This document shows, piece by piece, positions 46,745-58,613 of a DNA stretch of 64,000 bases. A program made the position numbers and the translations under genes. The number at the start of each line of letters is the position of its first letter. Within the stretch, counting starts at the first letter, position 1. Source of the DNA: Diadema setosum (taxonomy: Eukaryota; Echinodermata; Echinoidea; Diadematoida; Diadematidae); contig CM067075.1 of NCBI GenBank assembly GCA_033980235.1, positions 17,434,844 through 17,498,843 on the forward strand, written 5' to 3'. A model generated the notes under the pieces. The model worked only from the letters and a program-made list of their open reading frames with translations. It was not told the origin of the DNA and ran no database searches.

Positions 46745-48870
46745 CTTCCACAATTGTGAGGTATTTGAAATCAAATTTGGTTGACATTGAGATATAGATG
46801 TGGAGACATGATTTTTGTGTTTACCAGACAAAGCATCGCCATGGTAACCACAATTTTACCCAAACCTTGTGAATCGTATTACTTCCACAGCATTCAAGTC
46901 ATTAAGGTCAAATTTAGTATGTATGATCTATAGGTGTAGATATGCAAGACACCATTGTGTTAGTATCAGAAAAAAGCATTGCCATGGTGCCGTGGTAACC
47001 ACATATTTTTATACCCTCACCCACACATAGTGTGTATATAGGTATCACTCTGAGGTCGGGTGGCCGGTCGGTTGGTCCATTGCAAAATCTTGGGGATCGA
47101 ACTCCTCTATTTTTTTGTGCAAGACACCTTTTTCATTAGTATCACATAATGCGTTGCCATGGCAATGGCATATTTTTGTAAAAAATTGTTGATCAAACTA
47201 CTCTCATTTTTGAGCAATTATCCCCAAATTTGCCATGTGTGACCACTATGAAAGGAAGATGTACAAGACACCTTATTTGTTAGTATTGCATGAGTTGCCA
47301 TGGCAACGGCATATTTAAAAAAAAACTTTCAAAATGTTGTGGATCGAACTCTTCTCATTTTTTGAGCAATTGTCCCCAAATTTGGCATGTGTGACCGCTA
47401 TGAAAAATAAATGTGCAAGACACCTTTTTTGTTAGTATCGCATAATGCCTTGCCATGGCAATGGCATATTTTCATAAAAACTTGTGGATCGAACTACTCT
47501 CTCATTTTTTTAGCAATTAACCCCAAATTTGGCATGTGTGACCGCTATCAAAGGTAGATGAGCAAAACACCTTTTTTGTTAGTATCACATAATGCGTTGC
47601 CATGGCAATGGCATATTTTCATAAAAACTTGTGGATCGAACTACTCTCATTTTTTGAGCAATTAATCCCAAATTAGGCATGTTTGACAACTATGAAAGGA
47701 AGACGTGCAAGATACCATATTCGTTAGTATTGCATGAGTTGCCATGGAGCGGCATATTTTTTTTTAAAATCATTCAAATGTTGTGGATTGAACTACTCTT
47801 CTCATTTTGTGAACAATTAACCCCAAATTTGACATGTGTGACCACTATGAAAGGGAGATGTGCAAGACACCTTTTTCGTTAGTATTGCATAATGCTTTGC
47901 CATGGCAATGGCAAATTAAAAAAAAAAAAAATCTTACAAAATGTTGTGGATCGAACTACTCTCTCAGTTTTATAGCAATTCAATTGAAATTTGGGATCAA
48001 TGTAATGTGTAGTTGTGCAGAACGCCTTTTTTTTGTGTGTGTGAATTAATGTGCTGCCATGGCAGCAGCAGTTTGTTATACCAGTCATACAAAAATATGT
48101 GGGTTAACCTAACTCCCAGAGTTTTTTGAGTATTTGACTTTAATTTTAGCACATGTGACCACTACAGTATGTAGGTGTGCAGAACACATCTTCTGTCGAT
48201 GTTGAACAATGCGTTTCCATGGTAACAACATTTTTTCACGAAAAAGAATACAAAATTATTGTGGATTCAGCTAACTCCCTCAGTCTGAGCATATGGCTTG
48301 AAATTTGGCATGTGTTACCACAATGGTACGTAGTTGTACAAACCTAATCTTTCGTCATTGTTCAGCAATGTGTTGCCATGGTAACAGCATTTTTCACTAG
48401 AAAGCATACAGAAATATTGTGGACTCAGCTTACACCTTCAGTCTTTTAGCATTTACGGTTGTAGCTTGAATTTTGGCACATGTGACCACTATGGTACATA
48501 GATGTGCAAACTTAATCTTTTGTCATTGTTGAACAATGTGTTGCCGTGGTAACAGCATATTCTGAATGAAAATTGTACAAAAATACCGTGGATTTAGCTA
48601 ACTTCCTCAGTCTTTGAGCATTTGGTTTGAAATTTGGCACATGTGACCGCCATAGCACATACATGTGCAAACTTCATCTTTGGTCTTTGTTGAACAATAT
48701 GTTGCCTCGGTAACAGCATATTTTGAATGAAAAATCATACAAAAATACTGGATTTAGCTAACTCCTTCAGTCTTTGAGCATTTGGCTTGAAATTTGGCAC
48801 ATGTGACCACTATATTACAAAGATGTGCAGATTTCATCTTTCGTCATTGTTGAAGAATTTGTCAAGGGCA
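46745..48870 (+). repeat. Longest X-box unit array
   Basis: About 12 units of ~150-180 bp. Early units resemble 34075; at ~47015 a new 5' part starts (TATACCCTCACCCACAC, GGTCGG run), suggesting a second element. 47150-47900 units carry GTTGCCATGGCAATGG, with the exact 14-bp palindrome GTTGCCATGGCAAC at 47293-47306. Later units (48050-48870) carry GTTGCCATGGTAACAGC (48372-48385) and variants. No CTAG-type end is visible. Confidence 0.75.
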
Positions 48871-49300
48871 AACTCCCAATGCCTAAAACTTTATTTTAAT
48901 CCTATGATCCCAATAATCAGTTTGTGTGGAGAAATCACACTTTAAGCATCACCTTTATATAAAGCTTCCTTACTGTCAAAAATATGCATTGTGGTGGTAA
49001 GTGAATGTGGTCTAATTTGACCCCTTGAAGGGGTTATCATCTTGAGTAGGGGGTTGAATTGCTGAAATTAATTTTCCTTATCTTGCAAAAAAAAAATATA
49101 TATATATATGATCAGATTTTAGTAATGATAGGCAGTGATAATGATATCCTTTTACATTGATATAAATAAAGTTAATTCAATTGTAGGGTATATCCCACAC
49201 AAGAGCCCGGATTGTAAGGTGGCCCTTTTATCTACATCCTACTCTTTCAGTGTTTGTAATTAAAATCTTTCAATCATATTTTATTTCTGTATCACACCAG
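48870..49300. other. Intron stretch before exon 49301
   Basis: AT-rich, with A9(TA)n at ~49087-49109. No gene or recognised repeat. Ends in the atcacaccag acceptor. Confidence 0.4.
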
Positions 49301-49462
49301 ACGCTGCAGAAGTATCCAAAGGAGTTGCAGGAGGACCCCATCATCAATGCCCACTTGGCATCATTGTATGACAACCTGCTGGAACTAAACCTCTGCCGCA
49401 TTATTGAGCCCTTCTCTAGGGTGCAAGTCTCACATGTAGCAGGCATCATCAAGCTTCCTTTG
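49301..49462 (+). CDS. PSMD11: PSMD11 exon, residues ~305-358 (PCI domain)
   Basis: Reads [20 protein letters not shown] then [20 protein letters not shown] then [14 protein letters not shown]. DPIIxxHLAxLYDNLLExNL and [10 protein letters not shown] are conserved PCI motifs leading into the winged helix that mediates lid subunit contacts. The acceptor is atcacaccag, the donor gtaagtat. It is phase 0 at both ends (54 codons), so skipping it would keep the reading frame. Confidence 0.95.
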
Positions 49463-50185
49463 GTAAGTATTGCAATATATTAAAACACATTCCAGTGCAA
49501 CATGGTCAGAAATGGGGACCCATCTGAACCCACTTTTTGTTTCCTCACACTTTCTTCCTTTTTTGCTTGAGAAAACGCGGCATTTAGGGCGTGTACAGAA
49601 TTTGTCATGTAAATATTGTGTGTTTTAACGATTCACATATGGTAAATGCTTCTAAATTATTGAGTCCACTGTATTGAAATGCTATTTCAACCTACCATCT
49701 CATCTCTTAGGGCTTTTTGCAGGGACTGGTGAAAAATGCAAAGAAAAAGAGCCTATTCCCCTTGTTTGTCCTCCCTCAGACTGTCATCTTTGCATGATAT
49801 ATGTACTATGAATTATGACAGGTGTGCAATTTTGGCAGACAATGTAAATTGTTGATTTCATTGATTGAGCAATTGTGGCAGTTCTGACAGATGGAAACCA
49901 ACAGTACGTCACATACTTTGCTTGGTATACACAATATCTAGTGTTCCCTGAACTTAGGGAAGGAATCTAAGCCTGAGAAAGTACATGTATACGGGCATGC
50001 CATAAGTGTTGTGTGCTAGTATATTGTATAATGGGTTTCAAAAAAGCATACACTGCCAAAATTTTCACTCCATACTTTCAGAGTCGCCCCACAGAGTATT
50101 CTGCTGTTCATGGGAGCCACATTGACCTATCAAATCATTCTTTACTAGCAAAATACTTACCCATGAACCGTCCCTCCTCTCTGGT
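49463..50185. other. Intron stretch, nothing recognised
   Basis: No exon, array or inverted repeat stands out. It ends where the fold-back SINE pair begins. Confidence 0.4.
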
Positions 50186-50441
50186 TAGTAGTAGCCATGA
50201 TAAAAAATCATGGGCGTACATACTTAAGCAGGATTCAAACCTACGACCTCATCTCCAGACAGGCGTCATCTCCACTAGACCACCGAGCTTCCGCCCGACA
50301 ACAAGTGTTGGTTCTAATCCTTATAGCATGCAGCGGGTACTGCATAATCATTCAAATTCATATAATTCCTCTGTCAAGGAGTTTAGGTTCGAATCCTGCT
50401 CGAGTACGTACGCCCATGATTTTTTATCATGGCTACTACTA
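50186..50441. mobile_element. tRNA-derived fold-back SINE, unit 1
   Basis: Outer arms TAGTAGTAGCCATGATAAAA and its complement (ending GGCTACTACTA) flank facing tRNA-like parts. On the minus strand the left part has an A box in TGGTCTAGTGGAGATGACG (50264-50282) and a B box GGTTTGAATCC (50231-50241). The right part has a plus-strand B box GGTTCGAATCC (50386-50396). The A-box region resembles tRNA-Glu-type genes, but no cloverleaf can be completed, so it is a SINE-like element and not a tRNA gene. Confidence 0.7.
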
Positions 50442-50490
50442 AAAAGGGTAACAAAGGGTAACAAAGGGTCAAAATCATGGGTCAAAGGGA

Positions 50491-50730
50491 CAAAAATCAT
50501 GGGCGTATGTACTAAAGCAGGATTCGAACCTATGACCTCATCTCCGGACAGGTGTCATCTCCACTAGACCACTGAGCTTCCACCCGATAACAAGTGTTGG
50601 TTCTAATCCTTATAGCATGCAGTGGGTACTGCATAATCATTCAAATTCATAAAATTCTTCTGTCAAGGAGTTTAGGTTCGAATCCTGCTCAAGTACGTAC
50701 GCCCATGATTTTTTATCATGGCTACTACTA
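50491..50730. mobile_element. tRNA-derived fold-back SINE, unit 2 (tandem copy)
   Basis: Nearly identical to unit 1: minus-strand B box at 50520-50530 and A box at 50553-50571, plus-strand B box at 50675-50685, same right arm ending GGCTACTACTA. It is joined to unit 1 by GGGTAACAAAGGGTAACAAA-type spacer, and its outer left arm is shortened. Long frames across it are by-products. Confidence 0.7.
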
Positions 50731-51420
50731 AAACACTGATCAATTCAGTGCTTATTTACATCAATGTCGGGCAATTTGTCAATCAGTTGGAATAAATACA
50801 ACTCGATGGAAGAATTTCATGAATTTGAATAAGATACTCATTACTGAGTATTCTGGTCCATGATGTCCCCCAGCACCTCATGGGTGTCTTTAACTGTGCC
50901 TCCATAGATCAGCTTAGCGGGCAGCCTTTCAAGCATCTCTGAACTCCTTTATTTCCTGCTATCTGAAAGATGCAGTTTCACATGAAGCCCCATTCTGTTT
51001 TGCAGCCCTGTGTGCATCATGCCCATGCAATCTCACACAGGACCTTCCAGCTCAGGCTGGAGCTCATAACATTAAGTCTCATTCCACCACCACCCATGTT
51101 TTATACAGATATTGACTTACCAGAGGTGGAATGTAACATTTGAGATCCTCGCTGGAAGATATATTTTTGTCGAGGATTATTATATTTTTCCGAAGCACGT
51201 AGCGCTGAGGAAAAATATAGTATTCTGAGACAAAAATATAACTTCCTTAAGGGAAATGAAATGTTATAATCCAGCGAAGGAAAAAAAGTCAATATCTGTT
51301 ATATTATAAGACCTACAGTACAAGAAATGAACTGCTGTATATAAAGCAAAACGACTTCTACTTTTTCAACCCCACTCCACACAGTCAAATTTATGAGAGC
51401 GCATGAGAACATCGCCCTAG
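50731..51420. other. Intron stretch with a weak inverted repeat
   Basis: 51110-51300 shows a loose fold-back: TATTGACTTACC / TCAATATCTGTTAT, TATATTTTTGTCG / ACAAAAATATAA, AGCGCTGAGGAA. It may be a decayed MITE. 50840-51100 shows nothing. Confidence 0.35.
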
Positions 51421-51424
51421 TGGT

Positions 51425-52910
51425 ATTCAATCGAGCCATACATATAATTTGGCACATATGACTGCCATGGTACGTTGATGTGCAAACTTAATCTATCATT
51501 GTTTAACTATGTTTTGCCATAGTAACAGCATTTTTTGAATGAAAATAATACAAAAATACTGTGGATTTAGTTAACTCCATCAGTCTTGGAGCACTTAGCT
51601 CGATATTTGGCACATGTGACAACTATGGTATGTAGATGTGCAAACTTAATCTTTTATCATTAATGAAAGATGCGTTGCCATGATAACAGCATTTTTTCAC
51701 TAAAAAGCATACAAAAATATTGCGGATTCAGCTTATTACCTCAGTCTTCGAGCATTTAGCTTGAAATTTGTGTGACAGCTATGGTATTGTGATGAGCAAA
51801 CTTAATCTTTCGTCATTCTTGAACAATGCATTGCCATGGTAACAACATATCTTGAATGAAAACTCATACAAAAATAATGTGGATTTAGCTCACTCCCTGA
51901 GTCTTTGAGCATTTGGCTTGAAATTTGGTACATGTGACCACTGTAGTACACACATGTGCAAACTTATTCTTCAGTTGTTGATGACAATGTGTTGCCATGG
52001 TAATGGCATTTTTTTTTCACTAAAACAAAAATATTTTGGATTTAGTTAATTCCCTCAGTCTTTGAGCACTTAGCTTGAAATTTGGCACATGTGACCACCT
52101 TGGTATGTTGATGTGCAAACTGAATCTTTTATCATTGTTTAACAATGTGTTGCCATGGTAACAGCATATTTTGAATGAAAATCATACAAAAATACTGTGG
52201 ATTTAGTTAACTCAATCAGTCTTTGAGCACTTAGCTTAAAATTCGGCACATGTCACTGTGATAACTATGGTACATAGATGTACAAACTCAATCTATCATT
52301 GTTGAATCATGCATTGCCATGGTAACAGCATTTTTTACTAAAAAGCATTAAAAAAATTGTAGATCCAGCTTATTCCCTCTGTCTTTAGTATTTAGTATTT
52401 AGCTTGAAATTTGACGCATGTGACCGCTATGAAACGTTGAGGTGCAAATTGAATCTTTTGTCACTGTTGAACAATGGGTTGCCATGGTAACAGCATATAT
52501 TGAATAAAAATCATACAAAAATACTGTGGATTCAGCTAACTCCCTCAATCTTTGAGCATTTAGCTTGAAATTTGGCATGTTTGACCACTATAGTACAAAG
52601 ATGTGCAAACTTCATCTTTTGTCATTGTTGAACAATATATTGCCATGGTAACAATATAATTTGAATGAAAATCATACAAAATTTTAGATTCAGCTAACTC
52701 TCTCAGTTTTTGAGCATCTGTCTTCAAATTTGGCACATGTTACCACTATATTACCTGGATAAGCCAAATTTACTTTTCATCATTGTTGAAAAATGTGTTG
52801 CCATGGGAAATCATATTTTGAATGAAAGTAATGCAATAATATTGTGAATTCAGCTACAGTGTGTAACTCCCTCAGCTTTTGAGCATTTGACTTGAAATTT
52901 GGCTCGTGTA
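51425..52910 (+). repeat. X-box unit array
   Basis: About nine ~160-170-bp units alternating two subtypes (TTCACTAAAAAGCATACAAA and TTGAATGAAAATCATACAAA), each with TTGCCATGGTAACAGCAT, CTTTGAGCA(C/T)TT, GAAATTTGGCACATGTGACC and ATGTGCAAACTTAATCTTT. Perfect GTTGCCATGGTAAC at 52149-52162 and 52478-52491; others have CATTGCCATGGTAAC. The alternation suggests a higher-order dimer. Confidence 0.8.
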
Positions 52911-52911
52911 A

Positions 52912-53700
52912 TGGGCCGGATGCATAAACACTGGCAATTGCTTGTGCTAGCCTTTTACTTGAATCCGTATGCATAAAAACAAGCAATTGCTTGCGAGCGG
53001 AAGCTTTTGCTAGCAAGCATAAGCAATTGCTTTTTGCCTGCAAGCAATTGCTTAGAGACCAAGCATTTGCTTAAAACGTATTGCATAAAACATACCTTTT
53101 GCTTGTTCTTGCTAGCAATTACTTATGATTTTCTATGCTCTGTAAAATGAGCTTGAGCTTTTGCTTAACTGGGTCATTCCCTTTTAAGTATCATTTTCAT
53201 ATTCATAAAGAAAGACCACACTTGTGCAGGAGTGGTATAAATCTACAAGAAATTACTCCTTAAGTAGTGTAAGAAATCTTTTCGTTTCAACAACGGAAAT
53301 GTCCAGTGGTTAGCACGCAAAATATGATGAAAAATAAGTAGGATGTCTTACTTTGGTGGAGAGTAAGGAGACCTCGCTCCACGTGCGATCTGGCACATCC
53401 GGGCTGCTATAAGTAGTAATGGGAATCAGTCAGCAAGTACGTGTGTGTGTATAGATGTGTGTGTGTGTGCGTCTGTGTGTGCATTTATGAGTGTCATTTC
53501 ATAGCTCCTTTGCTATGTCAGGAAATGTTTCCGCACACACATGCCCTTTCAAATACATGCTGCCAACCTCGCCTTTGTTCTTGTGTTCGCACAGGCGTGA
53601 CGTCCCTTTTGTTGAAAACGCAAGCAGTTGCTTGTGGGGGACACGCAAAAGGTATAAGCACAAGCAAAAGGATATGCATATGGAATTAGGCAATAAGCCA
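52912..53700. mobile_element. Element rich in AAGCAATTGCTT palindromes
   Basis: Begins GGGCCGGATGCATAAAC, resembling the GGGCCC...CATAAA MITE ends. 52935-53140 has at least six AGCAATTGCTT / GCTAGCAA palindromic motifs; related ones recur at 53625-53690 (AAGCAGTTGCTTG, AAGCACAAGCAAAAGG). The right end is unclear. A (GT)n run is at ~53443-53482. Confidence 0.45.
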
Positions 53701-54614
53701 GTTCGAGGTTCCACTTTGAGCATGAGCAGAAAAAGGTCATCTGTACCAGCAAAGCATGTTGGTTGTTAAATTCACCGAGATAGGCATATGTGATGTAATG
53801 ATTATTCAAGTGATCCTCATAAGTTGTGCTTGCCAGCACATCCACCTGACAGCAATAGTGGTATTTCACAATATTAACAGAAAAAATTTGTTAATACATT
53901 CAATGCAAAATAGTGAAATGGATGCTTTCCAAAGTGCTAATTGTGGATCATTATGGCCACTTGTTCTTCACAACTTCATCCTTTGTTTGAATATGACTGA
54001 TGAATTCCATAAATTGTTACGTTGGGCAAGCTTACACCTTCTGTCGCTTGAAAACTTGTGGAGTGCCTAACCAACTGAGAAAAAAGAAAGGTCATGTGTA
54101 CCCATATGCCCATGAGCTAACCCCAAATTGGCTTATTGCTATCACTATAAGATGAGATGATCATTACTGATCCTAGGTATTCCTATTGTGCCACCATGGC
54201 CTTTCTGGTGGACTTTACAATATGTCCACTTTGGAGGGGTTACTGAATGCTGACAAAAAGTCTTGGTAAGTTAAAAAATGAATGCCTGAGTGCATAAAGT
54301 GTTAATGAACACACAACATATTGTTATTTATGCATGTAGTTGATCCCACTGAAACCATTAATTATATGCCTGTGAATTTTTAGCCTTTGCCCCTTTACCC
54401 TTTTCATCCCTGATGATATCTTTATCATTGGAGGTTCTCACTGCAATGTCACACATGAATCATTCTTTTGTATGAGGATTGAAAATGCTAATTTTAAGCC
54501 TTAAAATCAGCATGCCATTTGATTTAGATTTCCTTTAAGTATAAATAATTCCTGATATGGATGAACTAGAGATCAAGAACTGTAACATTTTTCATTTGTC
54601 TTTTATTGTTTCAG
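53700..54614. other. Intron stretch, no gene
   Basis: A 104-residue open frame at 53756-54070 is not similar to anything I know and has no splice or start context. Otherwise AT-rich sequence up to the tgtttcag acceptor. Confidence 0.4.
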
Positions 54615-54666
54615 GATGTTGTTGAGAGAAAACTGTCTCAAATGATTTTGGACAAAAAGTTTCACG
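54615..54666 (+). CDS. PSMD11: PSMD11 exon, residues ~359-375 (PCI winged helix)
   Basis: Reads DVVERKLSQMILDKKFH(G), the invariant winged-helix segment VERKLSQMILDKKFHG. The acceptor is attgtttcag, the donor gtaagtaa. Begins in phase 0 and leaves one G for Gly. The rest of the PCI wing and the C-terminal helix that joins the lid helical bundle must be in a later exon; nothing like it was found in 54667-64000. Confidence 0.94.
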
Positions 54667-54940
54667 GTAAGTAAACACAGTATTGGTGTTATAACAATGG
54701 AAGGTTTCAATTCATGCACTTTACTGTTTAGGCCTTACATTTCATAAGGTTTTCATTACCAGTATGACAAAAATATTACAGTGGCATGCATGCAAACAGT
54801 TTTCCAGTCATTACTCTACTCCAAGATCATGCATTTAACCACTTGTGAAATTCTTGGTTCCCAATTCTGCCCCCCCCCCCAAAAAAAAAAAAAGTTAACT
54901 TGATACAGTAATCAAGTGACTAATGATGGAAGGATCTTAA

Positions 54941-55323
54941 AGGGACTGTACAGTACTGGTTGAGGTAAGGATTCATGTTTTGAACATTCCTAAGTGAGAT
55001 AATGAAAAGCCTCTTATGAAATATGAAAGAGCATGTAATTTTAAGAAGGATTCAACGTTTATTTGATGAAAATTGGTTTTCAAATGGCTGAGATATCCAA
55101 AAAAGTGCTAATAATAAAAGACGACATGCCCCAACTTTATTAGCATCTCTTTGTTTCACCTTGTTTTTGGATATCTCAGCCATTTCAAAACAGATTTTCA
55201 TCGAATAAACTTTTGATACCCCTTAGAACTGCATGCTCTTTGACATCTCATAGAGTGGTTTCTGAATATCTCACAAAATGTTAAAAGCTAAATCTTCACC
55301 TCGACCAGAACTGTACACACCCT
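54941..55323. mobile_element. TTAA-flanked palindromic MITE (AGGGACTGTACAG)
   Basis: TTAA at 54937-54940 and 55324-55327. Same family as 35513-35895 in the opposite orientation; arms include ATGGCTGAGATATCCAAAAA and its complement. Both copies keep intact ends and TTAA sites. Confidence 0.88.
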
Positions 55324-55777
55324 TTAAGTAATTTTCCCCTTAATCATTGCTTTGTGCACTCTTTTATTTGGTGTTTATCAATTCCTTCCTTCTCATTCTG
55401 TGTCACACAGCAATTCTAACCTATTTAAGAAAAACAGCTGTGTATTAGCGTTCATCCTTACTCCATAATTATAGCCCCACCCAGTCCGGTATAAATCCAG
55501 GCAGTTGGTCGGTCTGTTTGCTTGTTGCAAAATCTTGTTTTACGACATATGATCATCAAACTATGATATCTTGCAAGACACTTTTAGGTAATTTTTAATA
55601 TATCTGTTGACATGGCAATATCATTTTTATGCAAATACAGAAATATATGGATTTACCTAACTCGCTCAATTTTTAGCATTAGACTTGAAATTTGGCACAT
55701 ACGGCCGCTGTAGTGTGCAGATATGCAAACTATCTTTTGTCATTGTCGGCTAATGTGTTGCCGTGATAAAGCATTTT

Positions 55778-57059
55778 TATGCCTGCGCCACGAAGTGGGG
55801 CCGGAGGCATTGTGTTTTCGGGTTGTCCGTCCATCTGTCTGTCCTTCCGTCTGTCCGTCCTTTTGTCTGTAATCAATTTTGTGGACAGCATAACTAAAAA
55901 ACCTTATAAGATATCCTAAAAACTTGGCATGTATGTGTATGAGGGGGTGAAGTTGTGCCTATCAATTTTTGGTGCACATGCTTAAGGTCAAAAGGTCAAG
56001 GTCAAATGCTCAGAATTTCACTATTTCCCCCATTTCTATGCAATGCCTGAAAATATTGTCTTGAAACTTAGTGTTTATACATGTACTACCCAATTAAGAT
56101 TCTCTTGTCAGAGTTTCAAGTCATGAGGTCAAAGGTCAAGTGAAAATGTTAAAAGTTTCACTTTTTTCCTCCATATCTTAGAAATGGTTCAAGGTATCCA
56201 AATGGAACATAGTATATATGCATGTACTGACTGGCAGTGATTATTTAGGGAATATGGGGATCAGGGGGGTCAGAGGTCAAGGTCAACCCTTCAAAATTTG
56301 ACTCTTTCCCTCATAGTTATGTAATGCCTGCAGGATTTGTTCTTTTAAATTGGTGTATACATGTAATTTTAGGGTCATAGGGTCAAGAGTCAAAGGCCAT
56401 AAGAAAATGGTGACAATTTACTGTTAAATACAGAAATTGCACTATTAACTTATAGAAGGGTCAAAGTCAAGTAAAAGTCCTCAAATCCCCAAATTCATGC
56501 TCTCCCATTCATCCACTTAAAGGGCATGGCTAGTAACCGATCAGTGGGAATCAGTAGGAATGCTGAGGGATGATTGTTCCAATCCTTGTGGGATTCATTT
56601 AAGAGTACATTATATATCTACTGTTGTGTGAAATTTATTTGCTTCAGAACGGTCTCATATTCAAGTAATGTGCGAATTAATGCCCCGTCACTGACCAGGC
56701 ACGCTAACCTGGAAACATTAAACTGCACATTACTTGAATATGAGACCATTCTGAAGCAAATAATTTTCACACAACAATAGATATATAATGTACTCTTAAA
56801 TAAATCACACAAGGATTGGAACAATCATCCTCCAGCATTCCCACTGATTCCCACTGATCAGTTACTAGCCATCCCCTTTAAACCTACATTGTAGGTCAAG
56901 GAAGGTGAACATTCAACACATTTGTGACAAACGTGTCATTTCAATATTTTGCCAATTATGTGTAACTGTCATCACACATTGTCCACATGTACTATAGACA
57001 TATTAGGAGAATCATTCATTATGATGGAGGCATACCAGTCGCCATAGCGACATTTCAAA
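55778..57059 (+). mobile_element. ATGCCTCC (DR1-rich) HINE-like element
   Basis: Starts TATGCCTGCGCCACGAAGTG then GGGCCGGAGGCAT hairpin after T5; (GTCC)n; CAAAGGTCA-type blocks with perfect DR1 at 56126-56138; ends GGAGGCATACCAGTCGCCAT then AGCGACATTTC with the final CTAG mutated. Carries a TTAA MITE at 56521-56877. Confidence 0.75.
56521..56877. mobile_element. TTAA-flanked palindromic MITE (AGGGCATGGCTAGTAAC)
   Basis: TTAA at 56517-56520 and 56878-56881. Same family as 39502-39855. The paralogous ATGCCTCC element at ~45870 reads CATCCAATTAAACCTACA, the uninterrupted site, showing insertion at TTAA with duplication of only those four bases. Confidence 0.9.
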
Positions 57060-58150
57060 TTCTTTAGTTAAATCACACAAGTACCATTGGATTTAGCTAA
57101 AGCTCTGTTTTTGAGCACTTCACTTGAGATTTTGCACATGTGACAGCAATAGTATGTTGATGTGCAAATTTTATATTTCACGTATGCCAGTGTTGCCATG
57201 GTAATGGCAGATTTTTTATGAAAGTCATACAGATTACCAATGGATTAAGCTAACTTTTTCAGTTTTTATGCCTCTACCATGAACTGTCACTGGAGGGATC
57301 ATATTATTGGGTTGTCCGTCCGTCTGTCCTTTGTCTGTCCTTCATCCATAATATGTTTTGTGGACTGCATAAATAAAAAGCAGTTTGAGGTATCCTAATG
57401 AAACTTGACATGTATATGTATGAGTGGACGAAGTTGTACCTATCATCTTTCGGTACAACATGGTCAAGGTCAAGGTCAAATGCTCAAAATTTTACTATTT
57501 CCCCCATATTCATGCAATGCCTGCAGGTATTTTCTTGAAACTTAGTGTATACATGTATTACCTAAGAAAGCTTCTCTAGAGGAAGTAGGAGGTCAACGGT
57601 CATGTGAAAATGCTAAAATTTCATTTTTTTTTTTTTTTGTATCTCGGAAATGATTCAAGGTATCTTCATGGAACTAAGTACATATGCATATACTGCTTGA
57701 CAGTGATTTTCTTGGGAATTTTGATGCATGGGGTCAAAGGTCAAGGTCAACTCCTCAAAATTTCACTCTTTTCCTCATACATGTATCTGTGCAATGCCTG
57801 AAAGTATTTTCTCGAAACTTAATGTACCGTGGTATACATGTATTACCCAATAGAGATTCTCTGGGAAAGTTTTGGCCAAAAGGTTAAAGGTCAAATGAAA
57901 TGCTAGATTTCACTTCTTCCGCCATTTCTCTCAAATGGCTCCAGGTATCATCATGAAACCTAGTATATATTTATACATGTACTGCATGACAGTGATTCTC
58001 TTGGGAAGTTCAGGGTCACAGAGTCAAGGGTCAAAGGCCCTTTTTGAAATTACACTTTTACTCCATGTTTTGGAGATTACTCAATGCATAAACTTATAAT
58101 AGGGTCAGTGGTAAAGTAACAATCCTCAAATCCCCAAATACCTACTCTCT

Positions 58151-58613
58151 GAAAGGGGCATTCCAGACAATTTTCATAATTTCACATCATGTAGTACAAG
58201 TGTTCGTAAATCAACAGCTCCATGTACAAACTTGTGGAATTTATCAAGGCCCTTGAGCAGAGAAACCAGTAATCTGAAAATCTTACAGGAGACCTCTGGA
58301 TGATTTTCAGATTTTTACATTTAAACAACGCGGCCGAGGCCACCTCCAGAGCGAGGCCAAATGCGAGGCCAATTTTGGCCTCGCATTTGGCCTTTTGCGC
58401 GTTTACACTGAAGCGGGGCTGGGCTCGGCCGCGGCCGAGCCTCGCACTGTAAACGGGGTCCATGTCGTCCTTGTTCATTGCAATTTGTTATAAATTTTGA
58501 AAACATTGTTATTCCTCATCCCAGTCACTATAGATTTTGAAACTCTACTCCATATAGCTTATTTATAGTTGTTCAAAAGAAAAATGTCTGACAATCTTCC
58601 GGAGGACCCCTTT
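58151..58613. mobile_element. Probable TTAA-type MITE (AAAGGGG(C/T)) containing a GC-rich MITE fragment
   Basis: Ends AAAGGGGCATTCCAGACAAT and, reversed, AAAGGGGTCCTCCGGAAGAT; TTAA on the right at 58612-58615, degenerate CTGA on the left. Nested at 58326-58461 is a partial copy of the GACCCCGTTTACAGTGC element (32371), lacking its left end. Confidence 0.6.
58326..58461. mobile_element. GC-rich palindromic MITE, partial copy
   Basis: Same CGAGGCCAAATGCGAGGCC core and CGCACTGTAAACGGGGTC right end as 32371-32917; the left two-thirds is absent. Confidence 0.75.

Noticed and set aside
50231..50290. tRNA gene (A and B boxes present)
   Set aside because: No complete cloverleaf or anticodon arm can be formed and the boxes lie in a repeated fold-back unit, so SINE-like.
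50013..50567. 184-residue open frame, one of the longest in the window
   Set aside because: It runs through the tRNA-derived fold-back SINE pair; its residues repeat with the DNA unit and match no family.
53756..54070. 104-residue open frame as a small gene or missed exon
   Set aside because: No similarity recognised, no suitable splice sites, and it falls inside an intron whose flanking exons already join perfectly.
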